DNA of 64,000 nucleotides from RGDT01 sp964630925. GTDB taxonomy: Bacteria; Planctomycetota; Planctomycetia; Gemmatales; Gemmataceae. The notes below the pieces were generated by a model. That model made no database searches and had not been told where the DNA came from. It saw nothing but the letters and a program-made list of their open reading frames with translations. The stretch is taken from NCBI GenBank assembly GCA_964630925.1, contig CAZVZK010000042.1, positions 7,669 to 71,668 of the forward strand, in the 5' to 3' direction. The position numbers and the translations under genes are program-made. Positions within the stretch are counted from its first letter, which is position 1. Each line of letters opens with the position of its first letter. Of the stretch, positions 7,752-16,529 are shown piece after piece.

Positions 7752-8729
7752 TCACGCCTTGACGTTCAGCCGACGTACCGCCTCGCATGCCTCCGCCGAC
7801 CCCGACACCGTCAGCACGCCGCCCGCCTCCAGCCGCTGGCCGTCCGCCGGGTGCAACTGCCTGCCGCCCGACGGGGCCTCGTAACACAGTACCGACAATC
7901 CGCCCCGCCCCTCCAGTGCCCCCACCGTCATCCCGTCAAGGCCCGACCCGGCGACGACGGCCGAGCGCATGATCAACATCAGGTCGTCGCCGACGTAGAA
8001 GCTGCCGGTCACGTCCGGGTTCACCGCCGCCAGGGCGAACGCCGGGGCGGCCAGCGCCGACGTGCTGAACGTCGTCTTGATGCCGAAGCCGGAGGCGACC
8101 TTGCCCGCCAGGTTGGCGTCGAACATGCGGACCACGACGCGGATGTCCGGCCGCGCCGCCCGCGCGTTCAGCGCCACCTCCAGGTTCACCAGGTCGTCGC
8201 CGGTGGCCGCGATGATGCTCCGCGCCTCCTTGACGTTGGCGCGCTCCAGGGTCGAGGGCTGGCGCACGTCGCCCGTGATCACCGGGACGCCCATCAGCTT
8301 GGCCTCGTCCAGGAAGCGGGGGTCGTCGGCCCGGTCGATGACCACCACCTCCTCGCCCAGCTTGCGGAGCTGCTCGAGGACGCGGATGCCGACGTGCCCC
8401 AGCCCGCACAGGACGACGTGGTTGCGCATGCGAGACCTCCAGGGGCCGAGGAGCTGCTCCAGACGCGCCTTGATCAGGGCGTCGGCCAGAACGCCGAACG
8501 TCGCCGCCAGCAGCCCCGCGCTGGCGATCATCAGGAAGATGCCGTACACCTTGATCGCCGGCGCCGCGTCCTTCAACGAGATATCGCCGTACCCGACCGT
8601 CGTCATGGTCGTGACGGTGAAATACACCGCGTCGAGCCAGGACAGGCCGTGCCCGTAGTGGAACACGGCGGAGCTGCACGCGAGCAGCCCGCCGGCCAGG
8701 CTCAGGAGCAGAGTGAGCTTCCCCGGCAC
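7752..8729 (-). CDS. two-TM potassium channel with RCK (TrkA-N/TrkA-C) domains
   Basis: This 325-residue channel subunit has two membrane helices flanking a pore loop with the potassium selectivity filter TTVGYGD. A Rossmann-type RCK domain follows, with the nucleotide-binding loop VVLCGLGHVGIRVLEQL and an acidic strand end (VVVIDRADD). The C-terminal ~75 residues fit TrkA-C. The family forms tetrameric channels gated by ligand binding to the RCK ring at the cytoplasmic face. The gene is not in an obvious operon. The N-terminus is short, but the first helix is complete. Confidence 0.9.
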   Translation of the reverse strand: MPGKLTLLLSLAGGLLACSSAVFHYGHGLSWLDAVYFTVTTMTTVGYGDISLKDAAPAIKVYGIFLMIASAGLLAATFGVLADALIKARLEQLLGPWRSRMRNHVVLCGLGHVGIRVLEQLRKLGEEVVVIDRADDPRFLDEAKLMGVPVITGDVRQPSTLERANVKEARSIIAATGDDLVNLEVALNARAARPDIRVVVRMFDANLAGKVASGFGIKTTFSTSALAAPAFALAAVNPDVTGSFYVGDDLMLIMRSAVVAGSGLDGMTVGALEGRGGLSVLCYEAPSGGRQLHPADGQRLEAGGVLTVSGSAEACEAVRRLNVKA

Positions 8730-8812
8730 ACGCGTCTCCTACGGGTCGGGAGGGCATCGACATCCTACTGCCGGGCCGCCTCCCCGTATCCTGTTTCGTG
8801 GAGGGCGAAGCG

Positions 8813-9790
8813 ATGCAGACGAGGCCGCTGGGCAGGACGGGGCGTGTCGTGTCGCGCCTGGGGTTGGGCCTCGCGGCGCTGGGCCGGCCCGGCTACATCA
8901 ACCTCGGCCACGCCGAGGACCTGGACCGCGCCTATGACCGCATGGCGATGCAGGCCCGCGCCCACGAGGTGCTGGACGCCGCCGCGGCGCTCGGCGTCTC
9001 GTACATCGACGCCGCCCGCTCCTACGGCGACGCCGAACGCTTCCTCGGGGCGTGGCTGGCCATCCGCGGCCACGCGCCGGGGTCGTTCACCGTGGCGAGC
9101 AAGTGGGGCCAGACCTACACCGCCGGGTGGCAGGTTCGCGCGGACACGCACGAGGTCAAGGACCACTCGCTGCCGATCCTCCTGCGTCACGCCGACGAGA
9201 GCAAGGGCTGTCTCGGCCCGCACCTCGCCGTCTATCAGATCCATTCCGCCACCCTCGAAACCGGCGTCCTCGACGACGCCGAGGTATTGAACGAGCTGGT
9301 AAATCTGCGCGAGGGCGGCCTACACATCGGCCTATCGCTCACCGGCACGGGGCAGGCCGCCACGCTGCGCAAGGCGATGGGCATCGTCATCGACGGCGCG
9401 CCGCTGTTCGCCGTGGTGCAGGCGACGTGGAACCTGCTGGAGCGCTCCGCCGGCGATGCCCTGGCCGAGGCCCACGCGGCGGGCATGGGCGTCGTCATCA
9501 AGGAGGCGATGGCCAACGGGCGGCTCGTCCGCGAGGCGGCCATCGCCGAACGCCTCCGGCCGCAGGCGGAGCGTCTCGGCTGCACGGCGGACGCCCTGGC
9601 GCTGGCCGCCGTGCTGGCGCGGCCGTGGTGCGACGTGGCCCTCAGCGGGGCGGCGACGGCGGCGCACCTGCGATCCAACGCGGCGGCGCTGGCCGTCGCC
9701 TGGGACGCCGAGGCGGAGGCGGCGTTGGCCGACCTCGCCGAGCCGCCGAAGGCGTACTGGTCGCGGCGTGGCGGGCTGGAGTGGAATTGA
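8813..9790 (+). CDS. aldo/keto reductase family oxidoreductase
   Basis: This 325-residue protein has an AKR (TIM-barrel) fold. It shows the typical opening RPLGRTGRVVSRLGLGLAAL, the catalytic Asp and Tyr in IDAARSYGDAERFLG, the Lys in VASKWGQTY and the His in VYQIHSA. It is expected to be an NAD(P)H-dependent cytoplasmic reductase; the substrate cannot be inferred. ATG 8813 follows GGAGG by 8 bp and is preferred to the GTG at 8798. It converges on the peptidoglycan-binding gene, with a strong inverted repeat between them. Confidence 0.88.
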   Translation: MQTRPLGRTGRVVSRLGLGLAALGRPGYINLGHAEDLDRAYDRMAMQARAHEVLDAAAALGVSYIDAARSYGDAERFLGAWLAIRGHAPGSFTVASKWGQTYTAGWQVRADTHEVKDHSLPILLRHADESKGCLGPHLAVYQIHSATLETGVLDDAEVLNELVNLREGGLHIGLSLTGTGQAATLRKAMGIVIDGAPLFAVVQATWNLLERSAGDALAEAHAAGMGVVIKEAMANGRLVREAAIAERLRPQAERLGCTADALALAAVLARPWCDVALSGAATAAHLRSNAAALAVAWDAEAEAALADLAEPPKAYWSRRGGLEWN

Positions 9791-9937
9791 CACGTCGTGT
9801 GATTGGGGCCGCGGCTCACGCGCTCCGGAACAGAATCGCGGCAGACACCCCCCGGACGTCCCGGAGGAGCCGGCCGCGCACGAGAACGGCGGCGGGCGCG
9901 TCACGGACCGTCGCTGATCGCCTCCTCGCCTTTCGCC

Positions 9938-9997
9938 GCGGCGTGGGGCGGGCGACATTGCGACGGGCGGGCCTCGCGTCGCCCGCCCCCACGCCGC
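9938..9997. terminator. long inverted repeat between convergent genes
   Basis: GCGGCGTGGGGCGGGCGAC (9938-9956) pairs almost completely with 9978-9997 across a 21-nt loop. It lies between the aldo/keto reductase gene and the convergent peptidoglycan-binding gene, ending one base before the latter's stop, and probably terminates both transcripts. Confidence 0.6.
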
Positions 9998-9998
9998 G

Positions 9999-10631
9999 TC
10001 AGGACACCACGAACAGCGAGTACGGGCCGACCGAACGCTTCGTCCCGTCGCTCATCTGGAGCGTCGCGGAGCCCGGCTTCCACGGGTACGGCGAGTTGAA
10101 CTCCTCCTTGGTCAGGGGCAGGTCCAGCGGGGCGCCGGTGGCGTCGTAGGTCATCAGGACGCCCCCCGGCGGGAGGAAGAACCCGGCGATGGCCGGCATG
10201 AACCAGCTCGACGGGAAACGCATCTTCACCTTCCCGCTCACCGACGTGATGAGCGCCCAGTCCAGCGGCTTCTTGTTCGAGCCGTCGATGGCCGGGGCCG
10301 GGCCCGTGCTCGGCTGCGCGGCGATGGACTTGCCGCCGATCGGCTTCGCCGATGCCGTCGGCGGGACGCCCTTGAGGTCGGCGAAGGCGTTCAGGGTGGT
10401 GAGGGTGCGCCCGTTGGGGTCCACCCGCCCGTCGGCCCAGCCGAAGTTCCGGCTCTGGAAGCGGTTGATGGCCCCGGCGGTCTCCGGGCCGAACACCCCG
10501 TCCGTGCCGATGGGGGCGGGCGGCCCGCCGGTCTTGCCTCGCGCCTGGTTGAGCAACGTCTGGACCGTGAGGACGTCGGCCTTCGCGTTCTTGCCGTTGA
10601 TCCCGACCGAGCCGCTGATCTGCCTCGCCAC
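9999..10631 (-). CDS. peptidoglycan-binding domain protein
   Basis: This 210-residue protein has an N-terminal PG_binding_1-type domain, seen as ADVLTVQTLLNQ...IGTDGVFGPETAGAINRFQ. A Pro/Ala linker follows, then a C-terminal domain of about 110 residues that I do not recognise (FMPAIAGFFLPPGGVLMTYD). The GTG at 10631 is chosen because GGGAG precedes it at suitable spacing and homologues of this type begin near ARQISGSVGINGKNA. There is no signal peptide with this start, which is unusual for a wall-binding protein and could mean export by a dedicated system or a longer start. Confidence 0.75.
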   Translation of the reverse strand: MARQISGSVGINGKNAKADVLTVQTLLNQARGKTGGPPAPIGTDGVFGPETAGAINRFQSRNFGWADGRVDPNGRTLTTLNAFADLKGVPPTASAKPIGGKSIAAQPSTGPAPAIDGSNKKPLDWALITSVSGKVKMRFPSSWFMPAIAGFFLPPGGVLMTYDATGAPLDLPLTKEEFNSPYPWKPGSATLQMSDGTKRSVGPYSLFVVS

Positions 10632-10718
10632 GGTGATGACTCCCGGAGGGGGGTGTGGATGGGTCGCTCTCACCACCCACGACTCCGCCCGCCACGGCGT
10701 GTGACCGCGCTGTCCGCG

Positions 10719-13700
10719 TCAGGCCACGATCTCCAGCTTCGCGAACTGGAGGCGGAAGGCGATGATGCCGTACTGCGGGAACCGCACCTTGGCCGTGCGC
10801 GTGCCGCCGTGGCCGGTCAGCTCCGTCACCTCGCCGACGCCGTACTGCTCGTGCCTCACCTTCGCCCCGACGGCCAGGCCGTTGTCGCCCTCGCGCGGCG
10901 AGGGGATGGCCACCGGCGGCAGGCCGATCTCCTCCCACGCCTCGCGGGCCGCCGGGCCGCCGGAGCGGAAGGTGTCCGCCGGCTTGCGCAGCGAGGCCGA
11001 GCTGCTGCGGTCGATGCTCTCCATCAGGTGCGGCGGGATCTCGCCGAGGAACAGGCTGGGGACGGTGTACAGCGTCTGGCCGCGGAACTCACGCATCCTG
11101 GCCCGCGTCAGCATCATCTCCTCTTTGGCCCGCGTGATGCCCACGAACGCCAGCCGCCGCTCCTCCTCCAGCTCCTCCGGCTTCTGCAACGACCGCTCGT
11201 GCGGCAGGATGCCCTGCTCGACGGCGGCCATGATGACCACGGGGAACTCCAGCCCCTTGGAGGCGTGCAGGGTCATGACGGAGACGCAGTCCTTGTCCTC
11301 GGCCCAGCCGTCGAGGTCGCCGGTCAACGCGACGCTCTCCAGAAACATCTGCAGCGTGTGGACGTTCTCGTTCTGGTGCAGCTGGTGGGCGGCGGTGATC
11401 AATTCCTGCACGTTCTCCAGCCGGGCGGCGTCCTCGTCCTCGCCGGAGTCCTTGAGCATCTTCTCGTAGCCCGACCGCACCAACGCCTGGCGGATGATCT
11501 CATCCGGGGCGGCCTCGGCCAGCTCCTGCAATCCCCGGATCAGCTCGCCGAACTCACGCAGCGGCTTCGTCTGCCGCGGCTTGAGCCCGGGGATGAACTC
11601 CGCACGGTTGCACGCCCCCACGAGGCTCATCTCGTTGGTGTGGGCGTACTGGATGACGGCCTCTAGCGTCTTCTCGCCGACGCCGCGGGACGGCACGGCG
11701 ATGGCACGCTCGAAGGAGACGGAGTCGTTGGGGTTGGCGACGAGGCGGAGGTACGCGAGCAGGTCGCGGACCTCCTTGCGGTCGTAGAACGCCAGGCCGC
11801 GGACGATCTGATACGGGACGCGGTGCTGGTTGAACGCCAGCTCGAGGCCGCGGGTCAGGGCGTTCATGCGGAGGAGGATGGCGAAGTCGCGGTAGGCGCG
11901 TCGCCCCGCCCCGACGGCGTCGCGGATGTGGCGGGCGATGCCCTCGGCCTCCTCCTGGCCGGTCTCGTAGAGGACATCGGAGACCTTGGCCCCGGAGGCG
12001 TTGTCGGTGCGCAGGTCGAGGGGCTTGCGCTGGGTGTTGTTGGCGATGAGGCGCGAGGCGGCGTCGATGATGTTCGGCGTGCTGCGGTAGTTGACGTTCA
12101 GCTTGATGACGCGGGCGTGGGGGAAGTCCCGCTCGAAGTTCAGGATGTTGCGGATGTCGCTGCCTCGGAATCGGTAAATGGAGTTGTGGACGGTGACGCC
12201 GCCTGCGATGAAGTTGTGCGTCTCAGGGACGGAGAGGTCGTACACCGGCCCCTCGTAGTCGTCCCACTCGACGGATTCGACGAGCTTCTCGACGACACGA
12301 CCGCCCTCGAACACGGGCACCGCCATGCCGGAGTTGATGTGGGCGGCCGGCATGAAGACGAACACGGACTTCTCGGTCAGCCTGGCGCGGTAGGTCACCT
12401 CGCTCTCGAGGAAGCCCCCGACTTCGTTGGCGAGCGCCAGGCCCTCGTCGTGGTGCTTGCGCGAGGTCTCGATGCGCCAGGTGCCGCGCGTGCCGGGGCG
12501 TGTCTTGAACGTGGCGGACGCACGGACGCGGGCCTCCTCACCCGTCGTCACCATCTGGACCCGGTGGTAGTGCCAGGCGCACATCTGGCTCTTGCGGTGG
12601 TCGCCGAACATCGTGAAGAGGACATTGCGGCGTCCCCAGGTGCCGCGTGTCACCCCACCCGGACGGTGGTGCGGGTAACGGCGGTCGAGGTGGAAGGCGG
12701 CCATCAGGCGGGCGGCGCCGGCCTCGGTGTCCACCTCGCGGTACATCCGATCCACCCACTCCTGGGTCATGTCCATGCGTCGGCCGCGGACGTGGAACAC
12801 CAGGGTCGGGATGCCGTAGGTGACCGACAGGAAGTGCTCGTAGAACCGGGCCTCGGCGGACGTGGGGCACGTTTTGACGAGCCAGATGGCGTCGGCCACC
12901 TCCTGGTTCGTCCTCACCTGGAGGCCGGAGAGGATGTCGCCCTGCGAGCTGGTCCGCACGCCGCGCGTGGTGCCGAGGCGGTAGCCGACGCCCTTCTTCC
13001 ACATCAGGTAGACGAAGTGAGTGTCTTTCGTGGGCATCAGGCGGGCGAAGCACAGGTGGTTCGGCGTGGCCCGTACGACGTGCCCGCCCTGCGTGCGGAT
13101 CGTCACCAACTTGCCCTTGAAGTGGCTCACCATCACTTGGTTGACGGGCATCGGTGCCGCATCGCCGTACCCGCAGCCCGACAGGACGTGGTCGCCCTCG
13201 CGGATATCCTCGATGGGCCTGGGGCCGCCCGACGTCTCAACGAGCGTCCCCGGCGGAATGCACTGGTCGGCATCTCCGACGACGCACAGATTCGGGTGAT
13301 CGACGGAGAGGCGGCGGGCGATCTCGTACTGGGCCTGGTTGGTGTCCTGGTACTCGTCGATGAGGACGAAGCGGAAGCGGGCGTCCAGCTCGGAGCGGAT
13401 GTCGGCGTTGTTCTTCAGCACCATCGCCGGCCAGTACAGCAGGTCATCGAAGTCCAGGGCGTTGGCGGCACGCAGCAACTGCTCGTAGATGGGGTAGAAG
13501 CGGCTCACCTGCTTGGCGTAGAAGTCCTTGGCCTGCTGGGCGTACCTCTCCGGCGAGAGGAGGTTGTTCTTGGCCTTGCTGACGGCGCCGACGGCGGAGT
13601 CGGGCGTGAACCGTCCCGGGTCGAGGCTGGCGTTCTCCAGGGCCATCTTCATGATGCGTCCGCGGTCGGTCTGGTCGTAGATGGTGAAGTTGCGGTCCAG

Positions 13701-14009
13701 CCCGATCTGGTCGGCGTACTGGCGCAGGATCCTGGCCCCGAACGAGTGGAAGGTGCTCACCCAGACGCGGCTGCCGGGCACCAGCTCCTCGACGCGGCGT
13801 TTCATCTCCCCGGCGGCCTTGTTGGTGAAGGTGATGGCGAGGATGTTGCCGGGGTGGATGCCGAGGTGCAGGAGGTTGACGACGCGGCGTGTGATGACGC
13901 GCGTCTTGCCGCTGCCCGGCCCGGCGAGGACGAGGAGGGGCCCCTCGACGTGGGTGACGGCCTCGCGCTGGGGCTCGTTCAGCCCGGCCAGCAGCTCCTC
14001 GTCGGTCAT
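10719..14009 (-). CDS. UvrD/PcrA-type DNA helicase, interrupted by an intein
   Basis: This is a 1,096-residue precursor. The extein parts form a ~736-residue superfamily 1A 3'-5' helicase. It shows the Q motif (LNEPQREAV), Walker A (GPGSGKTRVI), motif Ia (TFTNKAAGEMK) and motif II (LIDEYQDTN). Motif III is split by the intein; motif V (TLHASKGLEFP) and motif VI (VGITRAKEEM) follow. The C-terminal tail (VGAKVRHEQYGVGEV) is the usual PcrA/UvrD RNA-polymerase-binding-like fold. The protein acts in mismatch and excision repair and in clearing DNA-bound proteins. ATG 14009 has GGAG 9 bp upstream; the longer frame to 14159 is not protein-like. The gene is divergent from acpS. Confidence 0.93.
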   Translation of the reverse strand: MTDEELLAGLNEPQREAVTHVEGPLLVLAGPGSGKTRVITRRVVNLLHLGIHPGNILAITFTNKAAGEMKRRVEELVPGSRVWVSTFHSFGARILRQYADQIGLDRNFTIYDQTDRGRIMKMALENASLDPGRFTPDSAVGAVSKAKNNLLSPERYAQQAKDFYAKQVSRFYPIYEQLLRAANALDFDDLLYWPAMVLKNNADIRSELDARFRFVLIDEYQDTNQAQYEIARRLSVDHPNLCVVGDADQCIPPGTLVETSGGPRPIEDIREGDHVLSGCGYGDAAPMPVNQVMVSHFKGKLVTIRTQGGHVVRATPNHLCFARLMPTKDTHFVYLMWKKGVGYRLGTTRGVRTSSQGDILSGLQVRTNQEVADAIWLVKTCPTSAEARFYEHFLSVTYGIPTLVFHVRGRRMDMTQEWVDRMYREVDTEAGAARLMAAFHLDRRYPHHRPGGVTRGTWGRRNVLFTMFGDHRKSQMCAWHYHRVQMVTTGEEARVRASATFKTRPGTRGTWRIETSRKHHDEGLALANEVGGFLESEVTYRARLTEKSVFVFMPAAHINSGMAVPVFEGGRVVEKLVESVEWDDYEGPVYDLSVPETHNFIAGGVTVHNSIYRFRGSDIRNILNFERDFPHARVIKLNVNYRSTPNIIDAASRLIANNTQRKPLDLRTDNASGAKVSDVLYETGQEEAEGIARHIRDAVGAGRRAYRDFAILLRMNALTRGLELAFNQHRVPYQIVRGLAFYDRKEVRDLLAYLRLVANPNDSVSFERAIAVPSRGVGEKTLEAVIQYAHTNEMSLVGACNRAEFIPGLKPRQTKPLREFGELIRGLQELAEAAPDEIIRQALVRSGYEKMLKDSGEDEDAARLENVQELITAAHQLHQNENVHTLQMFLESVALTGDLDGWAEDKDCVSVMTLHASKGLEFPVVIMAAVEQGILPHERSLQKPEELEEERRLAFVGITRAKEEMMLTRARMREFRGQTLYTVPSLFLGEIPPHLMESIDRSSSASLRKPADTFRSGGPAAREAWEEIGLPPVAIPSPREGDNGLAVGAKVRHEQYGVGEVTELTGHGGTRTAKVRFPQYGIIAFRLQFAKLEIVA
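12183..13262 (-). other. intein in UvrD/PcrA (360 residues)
   Basis: The intein begins with Cys (CIPPGTLVETSGG..., block A) directly after the extein sequence VVGDADQ. It ends with the block F/G sequence VYDLSVPETHNFIAGG...VHN before the extein residue Ser of SIYRFRG. A block B motif with TPNH is present (VVRATPNHLCFA). The insertion splits helicase motif III between Gln and Ser, so the helicase should be inactive until splicing. The central ~200 residues (with YPHHRPGG and LFTMFGDHRKS) resemble no clear LAGLIDADG pair to my eye, so a homing endonuclease is possible but unproven. The frame is intact and the splice-junction residues are present. Confidence 0.93.
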
Positions 14010-14103
14010 GTGCGGCACTCCTTGCGGTGTCCCCGGCGCGATGGCGTGATTGTACCGCATGGCGGGGCGTTCAGTAAGATCAGCATCGGGCGTGAGGTGG
14101 GGT

Positions 14104-14487
14104 ATGCACGTCGTCGGATTGGGCACGGAGATCGTGGAGTGCCTGCGTGTCGGCCGCATGGTCGAGCAGCACGGCGAGCAGTTCCTCGCGCGCGTCTACA
14201 CCGCGGAAGAGGTGTGTTTCTGCCAGTCGCGGCGGCGGGCCACCGAGCACTTCGCCGCCTTCTGGGCGGCCAAGCAGGCGGTGCTGAAGGCGCTAGGGGC
14301 GCCGTGGCGGCGCGGCATGGAGTGGACGGACATCGAGATCCAGGAGGGGCCGGCGGGGGAGGCGGCGGCGGTGCTGCGTGGCCTGGTCAAGGAGCTGGCC
14401 GACGGCGCGCAGGTGGGGCGCGTGATGCTGTCGCTGTCGCACTGCCGCGCCTACGCCACCGCCACCGCCCTCGCCGTCCGTGATTGA
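14104..14487 (+). CDS. acpS: holo-[acyl-carrier-protein] synthase
   Basis: This 127-residue AcpS-type phosphopantetheinyl transferase moves 4'-phosphopantetheine from CoA to the serine of acyl carrier proteins. It shows the signature VVGLGTEIVE, with the metal-binding acidic residue in its usual place, and the second motif AAFWAAKQAVLKALG. ATG 14104 is chosen because homologues start directly at the GLG motif. A GAGGTGGGG stretch just upstream can serve as ribosome-binding site. The intergenic space shared with uvrD is only 94 bp. It could serve both fatty acid synthesis and the megasynthase at the right end. Confidence 0.9.
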   Translation: MHVVGLGTEIVECLRVGRMVEQHGEQFLARVYTAEEVCFCQSRRRATEHFAAFWAAKQAVLKALGAPWRRGMEWTDIEIQEGPAGEAAAVLRGLVKELADGAQVGRVMLSLSHCRAYATATALAVRD

Positions 14488-14499
14488 CGGACGAGGGCG
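14467..14499. terminator. hairpin overlapping the acpS stop codon
   Basis: CGTCCGT and ACGGACG pair across the loop GATTG that contains the acpS stop, and outer CCCT/AGGG pairing extends the stem past a bulge. It lies between two convergent genes and may terminate both. Confidence 0.4.
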
Positions 14500-14512
14500 G
14501 GCTCCCGGCACA

Positions 14513-15631
14513 TCACCACTTCAATTCAAGCACCGGCTTGGGCGCCGACGGCCCGCGCTTCTCCGACCAGTACACCAGCCCGGCCGACACCGCCGCCAGG
14601 ACGTGCAGGATGAAGACCAGCCTCAACACATACGTCCGCTGGAGGTGGCTGAGCATCTCGCCGCGCGCCGCCTGCTTCTGGAGCTTCTCGGGCGTCTTCT
14701 CGTCGCCGGTGATCTGCACCCCCGGCTTGTTGTCCACCCAGGCGGTGTAGTTGCTCTCCAGGCTGAAGCCGAGGAGCATCTGGAGCAGCAGGAACAGCAG
14801 CAGCACGGCGTTGAGGCCGGCGACGATGGCCCACTTCCACGGCAGGAGCTGCTCGGCCGCCGGGGGCAATTTCAGGTTCAGGTGCGGCAGGATCACCACG
14901 GCGACGGAGGCGATCAGGGCGAGGAAGAAGAACGGGATGAGGTAGAAGAACAGCAGCGGGCTGAAGCCCGGCTCGTTGGGGATCTCCTTGAACTTGCTCT
15001 TCTCCGGCAGCTTGTCGTTGATCTCCTTCGCCTTGGCCAGGTTGATGATGCGGAAGATGTCGCCGAGGTCCTTCTCCTCCGCGACGGAGCCGGTGGCCGC
15101 CCCCCACGCCCCCTGTGTCGCCGCCGGCACGCCGCCGGGGAAGACGCCCACCCAGGGGAAGAACTGCAGGACGAAGATCAGCACCAGCGCCGCCGCCGGC
15201 ACGTACTGCAGGACCGCCGGGTCGAACACGATGCGGAAGCCGCCGGTGTAGCCCCCCGGCGTCGCGGGAGCCGAGGGAGTCGGGGCCGGCGCCGGCGCGG
15301 GAGGGGCCTGGGATGCCGTCGTCTGCGGCGCGGGCGGCGTGCCAGGCGCCGACGGCGGCGCGGTGGGGAATGCCGGCATCGGCGGCGGCTCGGGCGGCGA
15401 CGCCGGCGGGCCCATGAACGCCGGCATCGGGCTGGGGTCGTCCTTGAGCGTGTACGACGGCTCCGACGCCGGCGGCGGCGACGGGGCCCCGAACGCCGGC
15501 TCCGGCATCCCACCCGGGGGCAGCGCCGGCACGGTGAACTGGGCGCTGCACAGCGGACACTTCATCAACTGTCCGGCGTACTGCTCCGGCACGGTCAGCA
15601 GCTTCTGGCACGCGGGGCACTGCAAGTTCAT
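14513..15631 (-). CDS. zinc-ribbon, proline-rich multi-pass membrane protein
   Basis: This 372-residue protein opens with a zinc ribbon (CPACQKLL...CPLCSAQF), followed by ~90 residues of Pro/Ala-rich linker. At least four hydrophobic helices follow (VPAAALVLIFVLQFFPWV; LLFFYLIPFFFLALIASVAV; WAIVAGLNAVLLLFLLL; LRLVFILHVLAAVSAGLVYW). The layout, with a cytosolic zinc ribbon and a membrane domain, is frequent in planctomycetes and has no known activity. The translation start at 15631 is the first Met directly before the zinc ribbon. The gene is convergent with acpS. Confidence 0.75.
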   Translation of the reverse strand: MNLQCPACQKLLTVPEQYAGQLMKCPLCSAQFTVPALPPGGMPEPAFGAPSPPPASEPSYTLKDDPSPMPAFMGPPASPPEPPPMPAFPTAPPSAPGTPPAPQTTASQAPPAPAPAPTPSAPATPGGYTGGFRIVFDPAVLQYVPAAALVLIFVLQFFPWVGVFPGGVPAATQGAWGAATGSVAEEKDLGDIFRIINLAKAKEINDKLPEKSKFKEIPNEPGFSPLLFFYLIPFFFLALIASVAVVILPHLNLKLPPAAEQLLPWKWAIVAGLNAVLLLFLLLQMLLGFSLESNYTAWVDNKPGVQITGDEKTPEKLQKQAARGEMLSHLQRTYVLRLVFILHVLAAVSAGLVYWSEKRGPSAPKPVLELKW

Positions 15632-15698
15632 CGGCGTTCCCTCACTGGTTGCGGCTATTGTGCGACTCCGCCCCCGCCATTTCCAGCCCGCCGCCCCG

Positions 15699-16529
15699 TC
15701 AGCCGGCCCGGAAGGCCGCGGGGATCTCGTCCAGCAGGTCCGTCGCGATCAGCGCCACCTCACCGACACGCCGCGCCGCGATGTCGCCGGCCAGCCCGTG
15801 CAGGTGCGCCCCCAGGCACGCCGCCTCGAACGCACCCATCCCCTGCGCCAGCAGAGCCCCGATCAGCCCCGACAGCACGTCGCCCGATCCGCCCGTCGCC
15901 ATGCCGGGGTTGCCCGTGGTGTTGACGAAAGCCCGCGCCCCGTCGGTAACGACGGTCCCCGCCCCCTTGAGCAGCACCACGCCGCTCTCGCGCCGCGCGA
16001 AGTCCGCCGCCAGATTCAGCCGGTCCGCCTGGACCGCCCGCGTGTCGCCGCCGATCAGCCGGGCGAACTCCCCGGGGTGCGGGGTGATGACCGTCGGGGC
16101 GGCACGGCCCTTCCACGCCCCGGGCCACGGCCCCAGCACGTTGAGGGCGTCGGCGTCCAGAAGGAGCGGGCATCTCGCGGCGTCGAGCAGCATCCGCACG
16201 ACGGCGGCGATCTCGTCCGACTGCCCCAGCCCAGGCCCCGCCACGACGGCGGACGCCCCGTCGATCAATCCCGCCAGCACCGGCCCCGGATCGGCGGGCA
16301 GGGCGCGGACCATGTAGCAGGGGTGGTGCGACGCGACGATGTCGGCGATGGCGGCCGGCACGGCGAGCTGGACGAGCCCCGCGCCGCCGCGCAGGGCGGC
16401 CATCCCCGCCAGCGCCGCCGCCCCGCTCATGCCGACGCTGCCGGCGACGATGACGACGCGCCCGAAGGTGCCCTTGTGCCCGTCGCGTGGCCTGGGGGGC
16501 TGGGCGGGGACGGCGGTGAGAATGTCCAT
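15699..16529 (-). CDS. nnrD: ADP/ATP-dependent (S)-NAD(P)H-hydrate dehydratase
   Basis: This 276-residue protein repairs hydrated NADH/NADPH back to the normal cofactors. The ribokinase-like YjeF C-terminal fold is seen in GRVVIVAGSVGMSGAAALAG, the VVAGPGLGQ loop, the ITPHPGEFARL motif and the nucleotide/active-site segment NPGMATGGSGDVLSGLIGAL. The usual epimerase partner (NnrE, YjeF N-terminal domain) is neither fused nor adjacent. ATG 16529 gives a normal-length protein. Confidence 0.92.
   Translation of the reverse strand: MDILTAVPAQPPRPRDGHKGTFGRVVIVAGSVGMSGAAALAGMAALRGGAGLVQLAVPAAIADIVASHHPCYMVRALPADPGPVLAGLIDGASAVVAGPGLGQSDEIAAVVRMLLDAARCPLLLDADALNVLGPWPGAWKGRAAPTVITPHPGEFARLIGGDTRAVQADRLNLAADFARRESGVVLLKGAGTVVTDGARAFVNTTGNPGMATGGSGDVLSGLIGALLAQGMGAFEAACLGAHLHGLAGDIAARRVGEVALIATDLLDEIPAAFRAG

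Noticed and set aside
7338..9290. A 650-codon open frame on the plus strand across the potassium channel gene
   Set aside because: It is antisense to a well-supported gene, has random Arg/Ala/Pro composition and no motif; at this GC content long shadow frames are expected.
12183..13262. Large insertion in UvrD as a regulatory domain rather than an intein
   Set aside because: Intein blocks A, B and the C-terminal HN-Ser junction are all present, and the extein motif is restored exactly when it is removed.
11823..14483. An 886-codon plus-strand frame opposite uvrD and its intein
   Set aside because: It is a shadow of the helicase gene; acpS occupies the end in a different frame with clear motifs.
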